A model generated the notes under the pieces. That model worked only from the letters and a program-made list of their open reading frames with translations. It was not told where the DNA came from and searched no databases. The position numbers were made by a program, and so were the translations under genes. Positions 44,174 to 55,079 of a stretch of DNA of 64,000 nucleotides are shown here, in pieces (position 1 is the first letter of the stretch; the number at the start of each line of letters is the position of its first letter). This DNA is from Pholiota molesta. Its lineage: Eukaryota; Basidiomycota; Agaricomycetes; Agaricales; Strophariaceae. The stretch spans positions 62,001-126,000 of the forward strand of contig JACGCK010000041.1 of assembly GCA_014925825.1 (NCBI GenBank), in the 5' to 3' direction.

Positions 44174-46621
44174 ATGGAGGCCACGCAACCAAGGCAATCG
44201 ACGCCACTAGCTCAATGCGTGAATCTTCGAGAGAACCTGAACAGGTGCGAACCACTTGGCTTACGTTGAGGAGTGTCAGCTAACCCAGTTATACTCTAGT
44301 TCTAACCATGAGAGTATTGCATTGCCTAGGCATAACGGCGTAATGTACTCCGCTGAAACCAGCAAACCGTGCCCTGCCAAAGACTCGCCTACTGAGCCCG
44401 CAAAAAAGAAAGCCGCAATTAGCAACGATTCCAAACCCAAACCCAAACGCGTCAAAATGCTCGGAAAGCTGTCAGGTGTCCTCGCGCTCCCGCTCGACAT
44501 TTTCTTCGAGATCACCTCCCACCTCCACCCCCTTGACCTCCTCCGCCTTTCGCGTGCATCGCGCCACTTCGCACGTATGTTCTTGCACAAAGACAACCGG
44601 CATGCGTGGTTGGCTTCACGTCGGACGGTGGAGGGCCTGCCCGACTGCCCTAGCGATATTAGCGAAGCTCAATATGCGCATCTTCTGTTCGAATCCGTGT
44701 GTTCTGTGAGTATTCCTGTGTGTCTCGACCGTTCATTCGCTCACTCGGCGTACTATGTAGGGCTGCGGCAAAATTGGCAAGCGACTTCTGTTCAACCTTC
44801 GCGTTCGCTTCTGTGCACCCTGCTATGGGAGGAAAGTAAAGACACATTCAATGCTCGAAGGGGTAGATCCTTCTATGGAGGCGGTGCTCCAGATTGTACC
44901 TCACAACTGTATGTACTTATGCTGGTTCTCACGTTGATACTTGCACCCCTGCTGATGCAAAGCAGATAGCGCCACTGATTCGAGCGTTGTGGAATATTTT
45001 CAACATCAATTCGACGCTATTGGGGAAGAGTTTACGAAAGCGCGCGCCGCCGGATCTGAGGATGACTTCCTCAAGAAAAAACAAGCCGAGGTGCTTGCTA
45101 TCATCGACCATGGACAGCGCGTCAGCAACTTCCTCGCACAACTTCAGGAGCGAAAGGAGCAGGAGAGGCAGCAGCTCAGAATGACCCGGAAGCTACAGTA
45201 CGTCCACCGCTTACCATTTGAGAATGACCATTCAAGCCAACGGGTGCTCTTTACAGGCTCGACGCGCGGATTATGGCTCTAGGCTACACGCGCGACGAAA
45301 TCCCAGAAAACACTTGGGCATATCAAGAACAAATCATGCAGCCCAGAGCCTTGACTGGACGAGGTATTTACATGACTAGTGTACATATCGCGTTGTCCAT
45401 TGCTGACCTATTCTTGCACTCATAGCGTGGGGAAGTATCGCAGACAAAATGGGCGCTCTCGCCGCCGCGCGCCGCACGCAGAATTTCGAAAAACGCATAC
45501 TGGCCCGGTTCAAGGAGTGGAGCCGCGTGTACGGCGCGAGGTTCGCCCGAGACGCCTGGCCCGACCCCTACAACGCGGCGCACACGGCCGCGGTCGCCGG
45601 GCTGCTCTCGGAGGCGAACACGACCATACCCTTCACCGGCGCGCGCTTCGCCGCCCACGCCGAGCGGATCCGCGCGGACCTCGCCGCGTGGCGGGGCGCC
45701 GCGCTGCGCGAGATCGTCGATAAGCTCGCGGCGGTGTACGGCCTGCTGCGCGCCGCCGCGTCCCTCGCGCGTGCGTCGGGGGTGCTGCGCTGCGGGGAGT
45801 GCGCGCAGATTCTGTTCGCTGCGGGCGTGATGCGCCACCTGCATGTGTGCAGGCGTCAGAGCGTGCTTTGGAGCGCGCGGGACTGGGGGTACGTTGCGGC
45901 TCTGCACCAGATAGCGAGCGCCCTCCTGCATCATGCGGGGCTCGCAGGCGACGTCAGCAGCGAGCACGTAAACGAGCTGCAGGGGGATCTTAGGTGTAAA
46001 TGTTCCCGTATGGGCTTTCTAGCGCTTGTAAGCACGCCAATTGTCTACGGAATCGAAAAACCTGTCTGACCGTGGCCTTTGTCATTATTGTAGGTCACAC
46101 ATCTATGGCAAGAAAACTGGTCATGCGATGAGACGTTCAAATTACACAAGTACGTCTTTACCTGCTCCACCCGCGAGAACGGCATCTGACGTCCGAAACG
46201 CACAGGCTGGGCGCTCCGCCCGGGGCACAGAACGAGGACGGTCCGTCCCAGGCAGGAGCCGTCGTCCTTCTCGAGATGACACTCCCCCGCTCGTCTGCGT
46301 CTCTACACCCGCAGATGCAGATCACGGAGGGACCGCTCAAGGACGACGATCCGTGCTGTCGCCTGTGCGGGGAAGCGTGCTACATGCAGGTCGACATGCG
46401 GTCTGCGCCCGAGGCGGCGCGGCATATGCAGGCCAGGTACGTCGTGCGCGCCTGTTCCTCATTTTCGTGCGCGGCTGATGGCATGTTTTGCTTTTAGGCA
46501 TGGGCAGACGGGGGTGGGAGAGGCGGATCTCTGTCCTGCGAGGGATGTCTTGCGCGCGGCGGGGGAGTGGGCTGCTGCGCATGGGGGCCAGGTTATTGTC
46601 ACGCGGATGGGCGGGCGCTAG
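44174..46621 (+). CDS. F-box protein with Cys-pair clusters, copy C
   Basis: Starts MEATQPRQSTPLAQCVNL. Exon 1 ends at a GTGCGA donor about 75 nt on, as in copy B. The F-box reads LALPLDIFFEITSHLHPLDL and DCPSDISEAQYAHLLFES follows. Cys clusters: the CSGCGKIG and CAPC pair, LRCGECAQILFAAGVMRHLH-V-C, and CCRLCGEACY near the end. The exon at 45449-46030 is strongly GC-rich compared with B and begins MGALAAARR. The last coding residues are QVIVTRMGGR and the stop is TAG at 46619-46621. All segments stay open across proposed introns, so it is probably functional. It is convergent with F-box #11, 235 bp apart. Confidence 0.75.
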
Positions 46622-46855
46622 GTAGGTAGTGGTACCGTCTGGCTGCTTGGTGAGAGAATACATTGTTGAGTTGCTATATTGCGTGCCCAATTACTATCTA
46701 CATCGCTGTAGTTCGATTATGATACATAGAATGCCGAATACAGACGAAATTATATGATATGAGAGAGATCTCAGAAGCTGTTATGCTTCATATTGCAATC
46801 CAGCAACAATCACCGAACAACCAAATCCAAATACCTATATGAATATGCAGGGCAT

Positions 46856-48304
46856 CTACCAGCCCCATACAGCACGCCGCACCTCCACAGGTCCTTCCTC
46901 TTCAAAGCCTACGATCATCCCATCCGTGACGAATTTTCGAACTTCCGATACCAACAGACTCCTCTGGGTACGTTCGGCCCCCATATCGATCGGCTCCGAT
47001 GTTTCTGACGACGACATGAAGGTGACCTCCCGGACGGTGCCCGCGGGGTGCTTCAACTCAAAATCAAGCCACCGGCTGGACCCAAAAATAACATCGACAA
47101 ACTGGAATACACTCCGCCGGTCGAGCGGACTCTCCATCGCGAAGGTGAGATGTTCGAGGCGCGGAGCCCACTCGGCGAGCGGGGTGATGCCGTTTCTGAT
47201 CGGTTCAGTAGCAGAAGTTTCGGTGTCAGCGTCGTCGTGTTCCTGGGCGCCAAGAAAATAGGAGCCCAGTGCGAGCGTCGTGATCCCGGGCGCGGACAGG
47301 AATGCTGCATGAAGCTCGGCCAGGGCGGTGGAATCACGCCACGTCCTCGCCCGAGAGTTAAGTGATAGGGTGCGGAGGGCGGGCAGCTGCAGATTGTCGA
47401 AGGCGGCTTTGAGTGGGTATTGTCCATGGTCTTTGGAGTGCTGATAAGCGCTGATGTGGAAGGCTGTGAGACGGGGCAGCGTGCCTAGGGAGGGACGGGG
47501 ATAGGTTTCGATGTCGCGGTCCTCGAAGCCCAGGCGAAAAGAGCCCGATTCCAGGGCGCTTAGCGATCGAATGAAGGAAAACCAGGTGTCTAAGCGTAGA
47601 AGTACCATATCCATTGAAAGACGAGTTAGTGTAGACCAGTCGTTGAGAGGATTTGCAAATTCCGGGGCGCTAAGATTAACGTTCTCGATAGTAATACATC
47701 GGAGTGTTGACTGGATTTGGGAAAGCATTGATTTCTGATACGCATTACAGTTATCAAGAGGACCGAATTCCGATCTGGGATCCCATGTAGAGACTATGGT
47801 ATGGGCAGTGGGGTGGACTCTAACCACATATCCTGCGTCCGTGCGCCGTTGGATGAGATAACGATAGAGTTTTCCGACGCTGATGTACTGCGCCGATGAC
47901 ATGAATCCCAGGAGAAATTCAGAGGCTGACTCCGAGACACGGCCCCGCCGATATTTTTCACCCTCTTTCCGCCGTAACTCCACTTGAAGATAAGGCGCCA
48001 GCGCGCCCAGATGGCGCCTCCACCATCTCAGCCACTCCAGACGACATGTGAGCAGTGCCCGATCCCAGGTGTATGGACGTCCATTGGCGTGCCAGTTGAG
48101 AGGGAGCGCGAAACGGAGGTGGGACCAGAAGGCAGGGAGAGCGAGCACCGTCGCGCGCCAGGGGGCACACACGTGGCAGAGCAACATCGGCGCGATCTTT
48201 GAGTTTGGCTGCATGAGGACGCGCGCGGACGACTGGTCGACACAGCGCAAGAATATTTCGCAGAGAATTTCGGTGGGGAGTTCGTTTATCAAGCTAATAC
48301 TCAT
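46856..48304 (-). CDS. F-box/LRR-like protein #11 (482 aa)
   Basis: Single exon. I choose the Met at 48304 (MSISLINELP); in-frame Mets also lie at 48325 and 48385. The N-terminus is shorter than in relatives and the family upstream box is missing: homology to other loci stops just before the F-box. The F-box (LINELPTEILCEIFLRC, CAPWRATVLALPAFWSHL), the SSAQYISVGKLYRYLIQRR signature, the LRR-like units and the end RRAVWGW are intact. The upstream side runs head to head into HAM1-like pseudogene 4a, so promoter sequence must be new. Groups with #1, #5 and #12. Confidence 0.85.
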   Translation of the reverse strand: MSISLINELPTEILCEIFLRCVDQSSARVLMQPNSKIAPMLLCHVCAPWRATVLALPAFWSHLRFALPLNWHANGRPYTWDRALLTCRLEWLRWWRRHLGALAPYLQVELRRKEGEKYRRGRVSESASEFLLGFMSSAQYISVGKLYRYLIQRRTDAGYVVRVHPTAHTIVSTWDPRSEFGPLDNCNAYQKSMLSQIQSTLRCITIENVNLSAPEFANPLNDWSTLTRLSMDMVLLRLDTWFSFIRSLSALESGSFRLGFEDRDIETYPRPSLGTLPRLTAFHISAYQHSKDHGQYPLKAAFDNLQLPALRTLSLNSRARTWRDSTALAELHAAFLSAPGITTLALGSYFLGAQEHDDADTETSATEPIRNGITPLAEWAPRLEHLTFAMESPLDRRSVFQFVDVIFGSSRWLDFELKHPAGTVREVTFMSSSETSEPIDMGAERTQRSLLVSEVRKFVTDGMIVGFEEEGPVEVRRAVWGW

Positions 48305-48475
48305 ATATGAGGCGCGCATCCCCGGAAACAGTGGATGTCGAGAAGAGGAAGGTGAGGAACACACTCGAGCAGTCTGGTTGTGCAAGACACGATGGGAGGG
48401 TGCGAAGGAGCAGAAGGGGCTGCGAACGAGAAGACTAAGAGGCCAATTCTAATTGACTGGTGCAAGTTGTCGATG

Positions 48476-49290
48476 AGGCGGCGCAGCAGGAATTGGAGGC
48501 GCAGCAGACACGGTTGACGAAGAGGCGCAGGAGGAAAAGAACGGAAGAACGGAATGATGGAAGCCGCTTACATCATTCGGTCCCGAACGCGTTTTGCCAC
48601 TGTCCTGATGCCAGTTCCTTGTCCGCAACCCATACGCGTACGCAACATCGACAATTATGCATTTAGGGAGAACAAGGTCTTTTTCCACTGATACCGTCCA
48701 TCTGGCTACGTCAATTCCCACCTCTCCTGTAGGTTTTCCTCGAACGCCAGAAGGATGTCGGTTAGCAGGAGTCCGTTCGCTGGCTCTTCTCCTTCATCGG
48801 AAAATACACTGTCAATGGACGCGATGCCGTGAGTCATGTTAGGGAGCACATCTCCAGTAACTAAGTACGTTTCTTTCAAATTCCTCCACATACCCAATTC
48901 CCGTAACTACAACATTCCTTCCAGGAACGATGATGTGAGGCAGCGATTAGTGATGCAAGAGTCTTGACGCCAATGTGTGCAAGGTACTCACCTCGTCATT
49001 GTATACCCCGGTAAGCATGTCAGTAATGACCGCGCTCTTAGCTTAGGTCCTCCCTGACCGTGGATATGCGCTGGAACCCGACTGCGATGCTCATGTGAAC
49101 AGATTACGCGAATTCAACAACTTTTTTGGCCAGGATTACTACAAGGGTCACTTCGCTGACTCGCTCAGCAGCATTGGAAACTGGGTCAGCGATATGGGAG
49201 GATCGGGTGCGTAACTATAACTTGCACTACGTCGTATACCGGGTGACGGGTTTCTGTATAGGCTGAGCATCATATTGCTGAGTTAACTCA
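48476..49290 (+). pseudogene. HAM1-like pseudogene 4a (exon 2 tail to exon 6/7)
   Basis: The exon 2 tail (gaggcgcaggaggaaaagaac) is followed by intron 2 with TTCGGTCCCGAA (48576-48587). Exon 4 is seen as aggagtccgttcgctggctcttctccttcatcgg and exon 6 as ctgaccgtggatatgcgctggaacccgactgcg. Exon 3 is mostly missing. It is cut short, and a second copy starts again at exon 3. Confidence 0.75.
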
Positions 49291-49304
49291 AGCAGGACGC
49301 TATT

Positions 49305-51113
49305 ATCAGTTTGTCTTTAGAGGCGAGAAGATCTGTCTATCATTCAACCCATATTGCTACATCATACTCACTCTCCGTAGGTGATCTTCGAATGCCAGAA
49401 ACACAGCGATCCCGGAGCGCTGGTTCCTGTTCTTCGTCGAAGAGTACACCGCCGACGGACGCGATGCAGCTATGTAGCAAGGGCAAGGAACATGTCAACG
49501 TTCTCACCAACGTGCGTTCTACACCGCACGTACTGACTACATACTACTAACATTCCTTCAGGGGTCTGCACATCTGATCGTTTCCATCTCCGCGCTTCCT
49601 GTGCTCCTAGAGCGTTTCGCGCACACCATGGCTCGATGACACGGCTCTCGTCATCGATGTCATCAGCACCCTCGTCGACGACGCGATGCGCGCAGAGACT
49701 AGGTTCCGGCAATGGTGGAGGTCCATGCCTACGCAGATATGGTACGCTCCTCGTTCTTTAAAAGTTTGATATGAACTGGCGCTGACCAGCGCCGTTGAGA
49801 TAGGTTCTCGACCTCGCATTTGCCTCGGAGTTCTACTGCAACACCCAGGCAAACAAGTTGCGCGAGTCGCGCGATAAGAGAAGCGCAGAAACAACTTCGA
49901 TAACATGTTTAGCATCAGCGCGATGGGAGACGATGCGGTGCGTAGCAATACGATGTTGGTCGCCGCAGACCATGCGTGATACGTTCGTCAGTGTAGACCA
50001 ACCACCGGCTCGGTGAGATGAGGCATGGCTCACCAGGGACTCGGTATTCAATAGCGAGGACAATCTCACGTTCAAGCCTGGGCGTTGGATTCACCCTCGA
50101 GGGCTGTGACCTCTTCTCGGTATCGTCGAGCTAGAAGGAGACAAGCGCGCCGAGTTTCGCAGCACTTAACGGTCAAGGACCGCCATCACCAGCACATCAA
50201 GCTGGACTTCGACAACATTCGAGGACATGTGCGGGACGCGTCGTTCTGTCGTTGGAAGAAGATGGGGATGGCTGGAGGGCCGGGGCAAGCGTAAGTGACA
50301 GCATTGCACTGATGGTTCAAGGCTTGTTGTTGATATTTTCGTTGTTTACAGACTACGATTGAGCGTACCTCGGCGCGTCAGAATCCAGCTTCCATCTTCA
50401 AGGTCGACGATATCCATATCAACGTTGATGCGCTCGAGTTCGCCGTCCGTGGCTCGAACCGCGACGTCCTCTACAAGACCGTCCGACCGCTCGCCACCAG
50501 GATCAGGGGTAGAACGGAAAGCGCTCATGGATACCTTGCAGTCCAGGCTCGCGTACATCGACGGCGAGCTTGTCGCCGCGAGGGCCCGTATATGCACAGA
50601 GGAGGAGGGCGAGAAGCGGAGGCGCGAGATGCTAAAGGAAGCGCGTTTCCATCGTCTTTGCCGGGTATGTTCTGGGCATAGCGCCGGACGCCCGTCGTCG
50701 TTCTAGATTTTCACGAGGAGCACGTCGACGACGACGGACGGCTCGATCCACGTGAAGGACAGCAAGATCAGTTTGAAATCGTCGCGGACAAGCGCGACTC
50801 GCCGCCCATGGCGGGGTAGATGCGCCGCATCGCGGAGGTCAAGGCGAAGGCGAGGGAAGGCACGGGTTCGGCGGCGGATGGATGCGCCCGCGACGAGGTG
50901 CGCCCGGGACGAAGAGCGTTGGGCAGGCGGAGAGGTGGCGGAGCAATGGTGTTTTTCTCATTTTCTTCGCGCCTTTTTTTTTTTTTTTTTTTTGCGGCGG
51001 TAAGCGTCGATGCAACGTTAATGGATGGGTTGATTGTAAGTTTAATCTGGGTGGAACCGCCGGGCGCATGGGCAGAAGTTTGAGCTTTGGATGTGCTGCG
51101 ACGGCGATAGACT
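49305..51113 (+). pseudogene. HAM1-like pseudogene 4b (exon 3 end to exon 11)
   Basis: Restarts with the exon 3 end (cagtttgtctttagaggcgagaag) and proceeds through exon 4 (atgccagaaacacagcgatcc), exon 6 (aacacccaggcaaacaagttgcg), exon 9 (actacgattgagcgtacctcg), exon 10 (ttttcacgaggagcacgtcg) and exon 11 (agtttaatctgggtggaacc). Exon 9 is well kept and reads to a GAGATGCTAAAGGA end, useful for judging the parent gene. Intron 10 carries a run of 20 T (50974-50993). Stops and shifts preclude a protein. F-box #12 follows. Confidence 0.78.
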
Positions 51114-51190
51114 GTAAGTATAGTATTATTTGCCTTTGACGTACGGTAATGCAGTTTCTTGACTCGTCGTGTGGCTCGTTTGTTGAATGA

Positions 51191-51230
51191 GGACGCTACG
51201 GAGTTCAATCTTTAGGAGTCCGCTTACACT
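51191..51230 (+). promoter_or_regulatory. Conserved F-box family upstream box (#12)
   Basis: GGACGCTACGGAGTTCAATC then TTTAGGAGTCCGCTTACACT, 77 bp before the start, immediately after the decayed HAM1-like copy as for #6 and #8. Confidence 0.65.
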
Positions 51231-51306
51231 TACATAATCTCTGAAAATAATCATGTAGTGACTGCTCGGGACATCCTTTCCAACTCCCTTCCCTATCTAC
51301 TGCGTG

Positions 51307-52764
51307 ATGATCAACGCCTCCATCCGACCTCGAAACATAATAAATGACTTGCCCATGGAAACTCTCTGCGAAATCTTTTCCTGCTGCATGGACCAGTCTC
51401 TCGCGCGCGTTCTCATGCAGCCGAACACCAGGATCGCACCGATGCTGCTCTGCCATGTGTGTGCCAGCTGGCGCGCCATAGTGCTCGCCGCCCCGCGCTT
51501 CTGGTCTCGCCTCCGTTTCAACCTCCCTCTCGACTGGCACTTCAAAGAAGGTCCATACCCCTGGGATCGGGAACGGTTCGCCCGTCGCCTGGAGTGGTTG
51601 AGCTGGTGGAGGGGCAACCTGGGCGCGCTGGCGCCGTATCTTCAAGTGGAGCTGCGGCACGGAGGTGTGGACAGATCTCCGTTGGGCCGGCTTACAGAGT
51701 CCGCCTCTGAATTCCTCCTAGAATTCATGTCCTCGGCGCAGTACATCAGCGTCGGGCGGATCTATCGGTATCTCCTCCAACAACGCGCGGAAGCAGGGTA
51801 TGTGGTCGCAATGCACCCCAAGGCGCATACTGTAGTCTCTACGTGGTCTCCCAGATTGGAATTCGATTATGATTCCCATTCCTATAATCTACATCAAGGA
51901 TCCGTGCTTTCCCAGACCACGTCGACACTTCGATCTTTTGCTATCGAGAACACCAGTCTCAGATTCCGTGAAATGTCAATTCCGCTCAACAGCTGGTCTA
52001 CATTAACGCATCTTTCCATTAGCGCGATGCGCATATTTCTAAACAACTGGTTCGCCTTCATTCGATCCCTAAGCACTCTGGAATCGGGCTCTTTTCACCT
52101 GATATTTGAGGACATCGACATCGAGACATATCCTCGCCCGTCCATAGGCACACTGCCCTGCCTCACAACGTTTCACGTCAATGCTTCTCAACACTCGGAG
52201 GATCCAGGACATTACCCACTGAAAGCCGCCTTCGACAATCTTCGGCTTCCCGCACTGCGCACGCTATCGCTTCAGTCCCGGACGGCGACGTGGAACGACG
52301 CTGCCGCCCTCACTGAGGTTCATACCGCGCTTACATCCGCGCCTGCGATCACAGAGCTCTCACTCGGAGAGAGGTTTCTCGGCGGCCAGGGGAGCGCCCA
52401 CGCCGGACCTTTTGGACGCACGCCGATCAAAAATGACATCCCGCCGCTCGCTGAGGGTGCTCCGCGGCTTACCCATCTTGGCTTTTCGATGTGGAGTCTG
52501 GGTGGACCGCGTGCTGTGCGCCGGTTTGTCGATCGCGTTTTTGTGGCCAGCCGTTGGCTGGATTTGAAGAGCTCTGCGGGCACCGTTCGGGCGATCACGT
52601 TCGTGGGGTCATACTCAGAGGCGCCAATGGATGTGGAGGCCGAAGATGCCTATAGAAATCTGTTGATATCGGAAGTTCGGAAATTCGTCGAGGACGAGGT
52701 GGTTGTAAGATACGAACAGCAAGGACCTGATTACGTGCAGCGTGCTGTATGGGGCGGCTGGTAG
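51307..52764 (+). CDS. F-box/LRR-like protein #12 (485 aa)
   Basis: Single exon. Of the family's ATGATG only the second ATG remains (the first is GTG), so translation should start at 51307 (MINASIRPRN). The F-box is slightly divergent (INDLPMETLCEIFSCC, CASWRAIVLAAPRFWSRL). The body includes SSAQYISVGRIYRYLLQQR and LRLPALRTLSLQSR. It ends QRAVWGGW, the family end with one extra Gly. No break is seen. The 3' flank meets the large palindromic repeat about 110 bp on. Confidence 0.87.
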   Translation: MINASIRPRNIINDLPMETLCEIFSCCMDQSLARVLMQPNTRIAPMLLCHVCASWRAIVLAAPRFWSRLRFNLPLDWHFKEGPYPWDRERFARRLEWLSWWRGNLGALAPYLQVELRHGGVDRSPLGRLTESASEFLLEFMSSAQYISVGRIYRYLLQQRAEAGYVVAMHPKAHTVVSTWSPRLEFDYDSHSYNLHQGSVLSQTTSTLRSFAIENTSLRFREMSIPLNSWSTLTHLSISAMRIFLNNWFAFIRSLSTLESGSFHLIFEDIDIETYPRPSIGTLPCLTTFHVNASQHSEDPGHYPLKAAFDNLRLPALRTLSLQSRTATWNDAAALTEVHTALTSAPAITELSLGERFLGGQGSAHAGPFGRTPIKNDIPPLAEGAPRLTHLGFSMWSLGGPRAVRRFVDRVFVASRWLDLKSSAGTVRAITFVGSYSEAPMDVEAEDAYRNLLISEVRKFVEDEVVVRYEQQGPDYVQRAVWGGW

Positions 52765-52875
52765 TTACTGATAGACGGCGGACGCCATGTATATTCACAC
52801 ATTTCTGTTTGTTCGTCAATGCCAACGACTTGCGGTAGGAAAAATAATGTCTATTTGATTCTCTCTCCACCAGTG

Positions 52876-54450
52876 TCTGTTAACTTCATGCATGAAATCC
52901 CGGTAGTTGCCCAGGAACACTTATGCATCCAGGCCGCTAACTACGCCTACACAGCCACCCCTCTAAGCTGACTTTGAATATTTTGCTGATCAATCAGCCT
53001 CTCTAGTGATGCTCACTGGCCTCTTCTGCTCGACGTTGGGCATACACCTCTCGTCGCTATTGTCAGGGTTGTCCCAAAAAGGAAAGTGCGCAAAAAGCGC
53101 AATTTTGACCACTTGACAAACTTTCAGGCTTTGTTGAGAAGTCAGGGTCTTTTTCAAAGCTCCCACGCTTATTTATATCTTGCAATACAAAAATAACATT
53201 TATTACAAATATTACAAATACAATCTAAACTAGATAGGGGGAAATCAGCGCCAAGGCCCGAGCGTCCTCGGGCGCTCGTCGCGTACCCAATCCCGCCCGT
53301 TTTGCGCACCCGTAGGCGGTCGCATACGCCATACTCACCTCGCCCGCCCACGCCCACGTTATGTACCCATCCCGCGGCGCTTCGCTTGCTCGTCGCGAAG
53401 CGGTCCGCAAGACCGTCGTCGGCATTAGCGTTCATCGGTGCGCCCGATGCTGTCGCTGTGCCCGCCACTGCGTGCTTGCCGCTGCCTGCCGCTCCGCTAC
53501 TGTCGTGCTGCGCTGGTGCAGCCTGCAGCCGTGCCCGCTGCGAGTCTTGTGCCCACCGCTGCTGCTGTGCGCGCCGCGGTCGCTCGCTGCCGTCGTCGTG
53601 CCTGCCGTCATTGTGCACGTCTACCGCGGCCGGCCTACGCCCGTCGTGGCCATAGTCGCTGTCAGGGTGTGTTCTCATGCTCGCGCCGCCTACTGAGATT
53701 CCCGCGGGAGCGAGTATCAGAGTGGGCGGGCGGGCGCCATACACGACGCGGCCGTGAGCCGCAATGCTGCAGAAGGGAGGGGCTGTGAGTGGGAGGCAAC
53801 GTTGACGAGGCGTTGCTTACCTGCGAATGGGTGGCGGATATGCGCCGTCCGTCGCCGCGCCACCTCGTTGTCGCCGTCGTGGCTGTCGCGATCGACGGTG
53901 CCGCCACGTCACACGCGTGCTCGCCGCCGTGCCACCCAGCACCCGCGTTCATCACCTCCCGCATCCCACGGCACTCGCAGAGAGCGCAGGCAATGGGATA
54001 GGCGCTGCCACAGGTGGCAGAACGAGGGCATGGGTGGGGGCTGGCAGCGGCGGCTGGGCAGTTGCAGCGGTTCACGTCGCGGCACGTCATGCCCGCGCTG
54101 GCGCTCGCCGTGTTTGGGGTGTCTTCGCTGCCGGGTACCCGCGCTCCTCACGTCCAAGTCCTGCGGCTGGCAGCTATGGGGGGAGGGGATGGGTTAGAGC
54201 AGAGCGACGGGGAGTGCGCTGGCACGCACCTCGCGGATCTCCCGCTCCGCGGGCCTTCCCTTAGCTATCCAGCCCCCTCTACCACCATCGTCGTGTGCCG
54301 GGCTTCGTGAGTGGGAGTTGCGGCGAATGGGGGCGTGCAGGGCGAAGCGGGTGTTGATGTTGAACGCAAAGTTCAACATTCAACGTTCAACAGTCGATTC
54401 AAGCGCCGCTTCGGCAATTTCCGAGCGTCGCGCGCTCGTCGTCGTCGTCG
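52876..54450 (+). repeat. Left arm of a 3.8-kb imperfect palindrome
   Basis: The outer 370 bp (from catgaaatcccggtagttgc) are inverted at 56330-56706 with high identity. Blocks at 54225-54310 and 54370-54450 are inverted at 55280-55365 and 55090-55210. At 53064 a hAT-like end CAGGGTTGTCC occurs. Between blocks the sequence is GC-rich and simple, and open frames there look incidental. Likely a foldback-type or rearranged DNA transposon without a visible transposase. Confidence 0.7.
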
Positions 54451-55079
54451 ACGCTCTATGAATTCTGCTCTAAATATTCCAGCGCATACGGCTGCTATAG
54501 ATTTAAGAAGTAGTCAAATATATTTATTCACCGTAGAAGTAGTATATTAGATGCTGGATCATGCATTATAACCAAAGATGTTGTGATGTCACCACGCGCA
54601 TGCAATTTACCGCGTTGCATTAACAGATTTGAGATTTCTATAGCCTCAAGCATTCCTAACTAACTCATCGGCTTCCAATAAATCAAATTTCCAGAAGCAT
54701 ATAGAATGTACAACCAAGCAGTAAGTAAGAGAACTGTAAATAGTGCTGTACCACACGAGTAAGAATGAATAGAATGCAAAGAAGTATGTTAAGCGCTCGT
54801 CAAGCACTTAAGTCAATCAACATAAGGCCTGACATTGTGTATAGATTTTAAGGACTATATCTCGACGACATATTTATCTTGTAAATCTTTAGCTACTTTT
54901 TACGGACAAATAAGTCCTCCATAATATACAATGAATCTCATATATGTATGGAGTATATGCGTTTACACTGCTGTGCGTGGTGACCTCGCAACGGATGCAT
55001 GTATTCAGTATGTTGGCACATCTAATAAATTTATTTTATTTAAAATAAAGGTACCTATTACAATTTAAAATTTATTGAC
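54451..55079. other. AT-rich spacer of the palindrome
   Basis: About 630 bp of AT-rich unique sequence between the arms. No coding capacity and no matching partner in the window. Confidence 0.6.

Noticed and set aside
50974..50993. Run of 20 T as a retroposon tail
   Set aside because: It lies within intron 10 of a HAM1-like pseudogene that keeps its introns and is followed by exon 11, so it is not the end of a retroposed copy.
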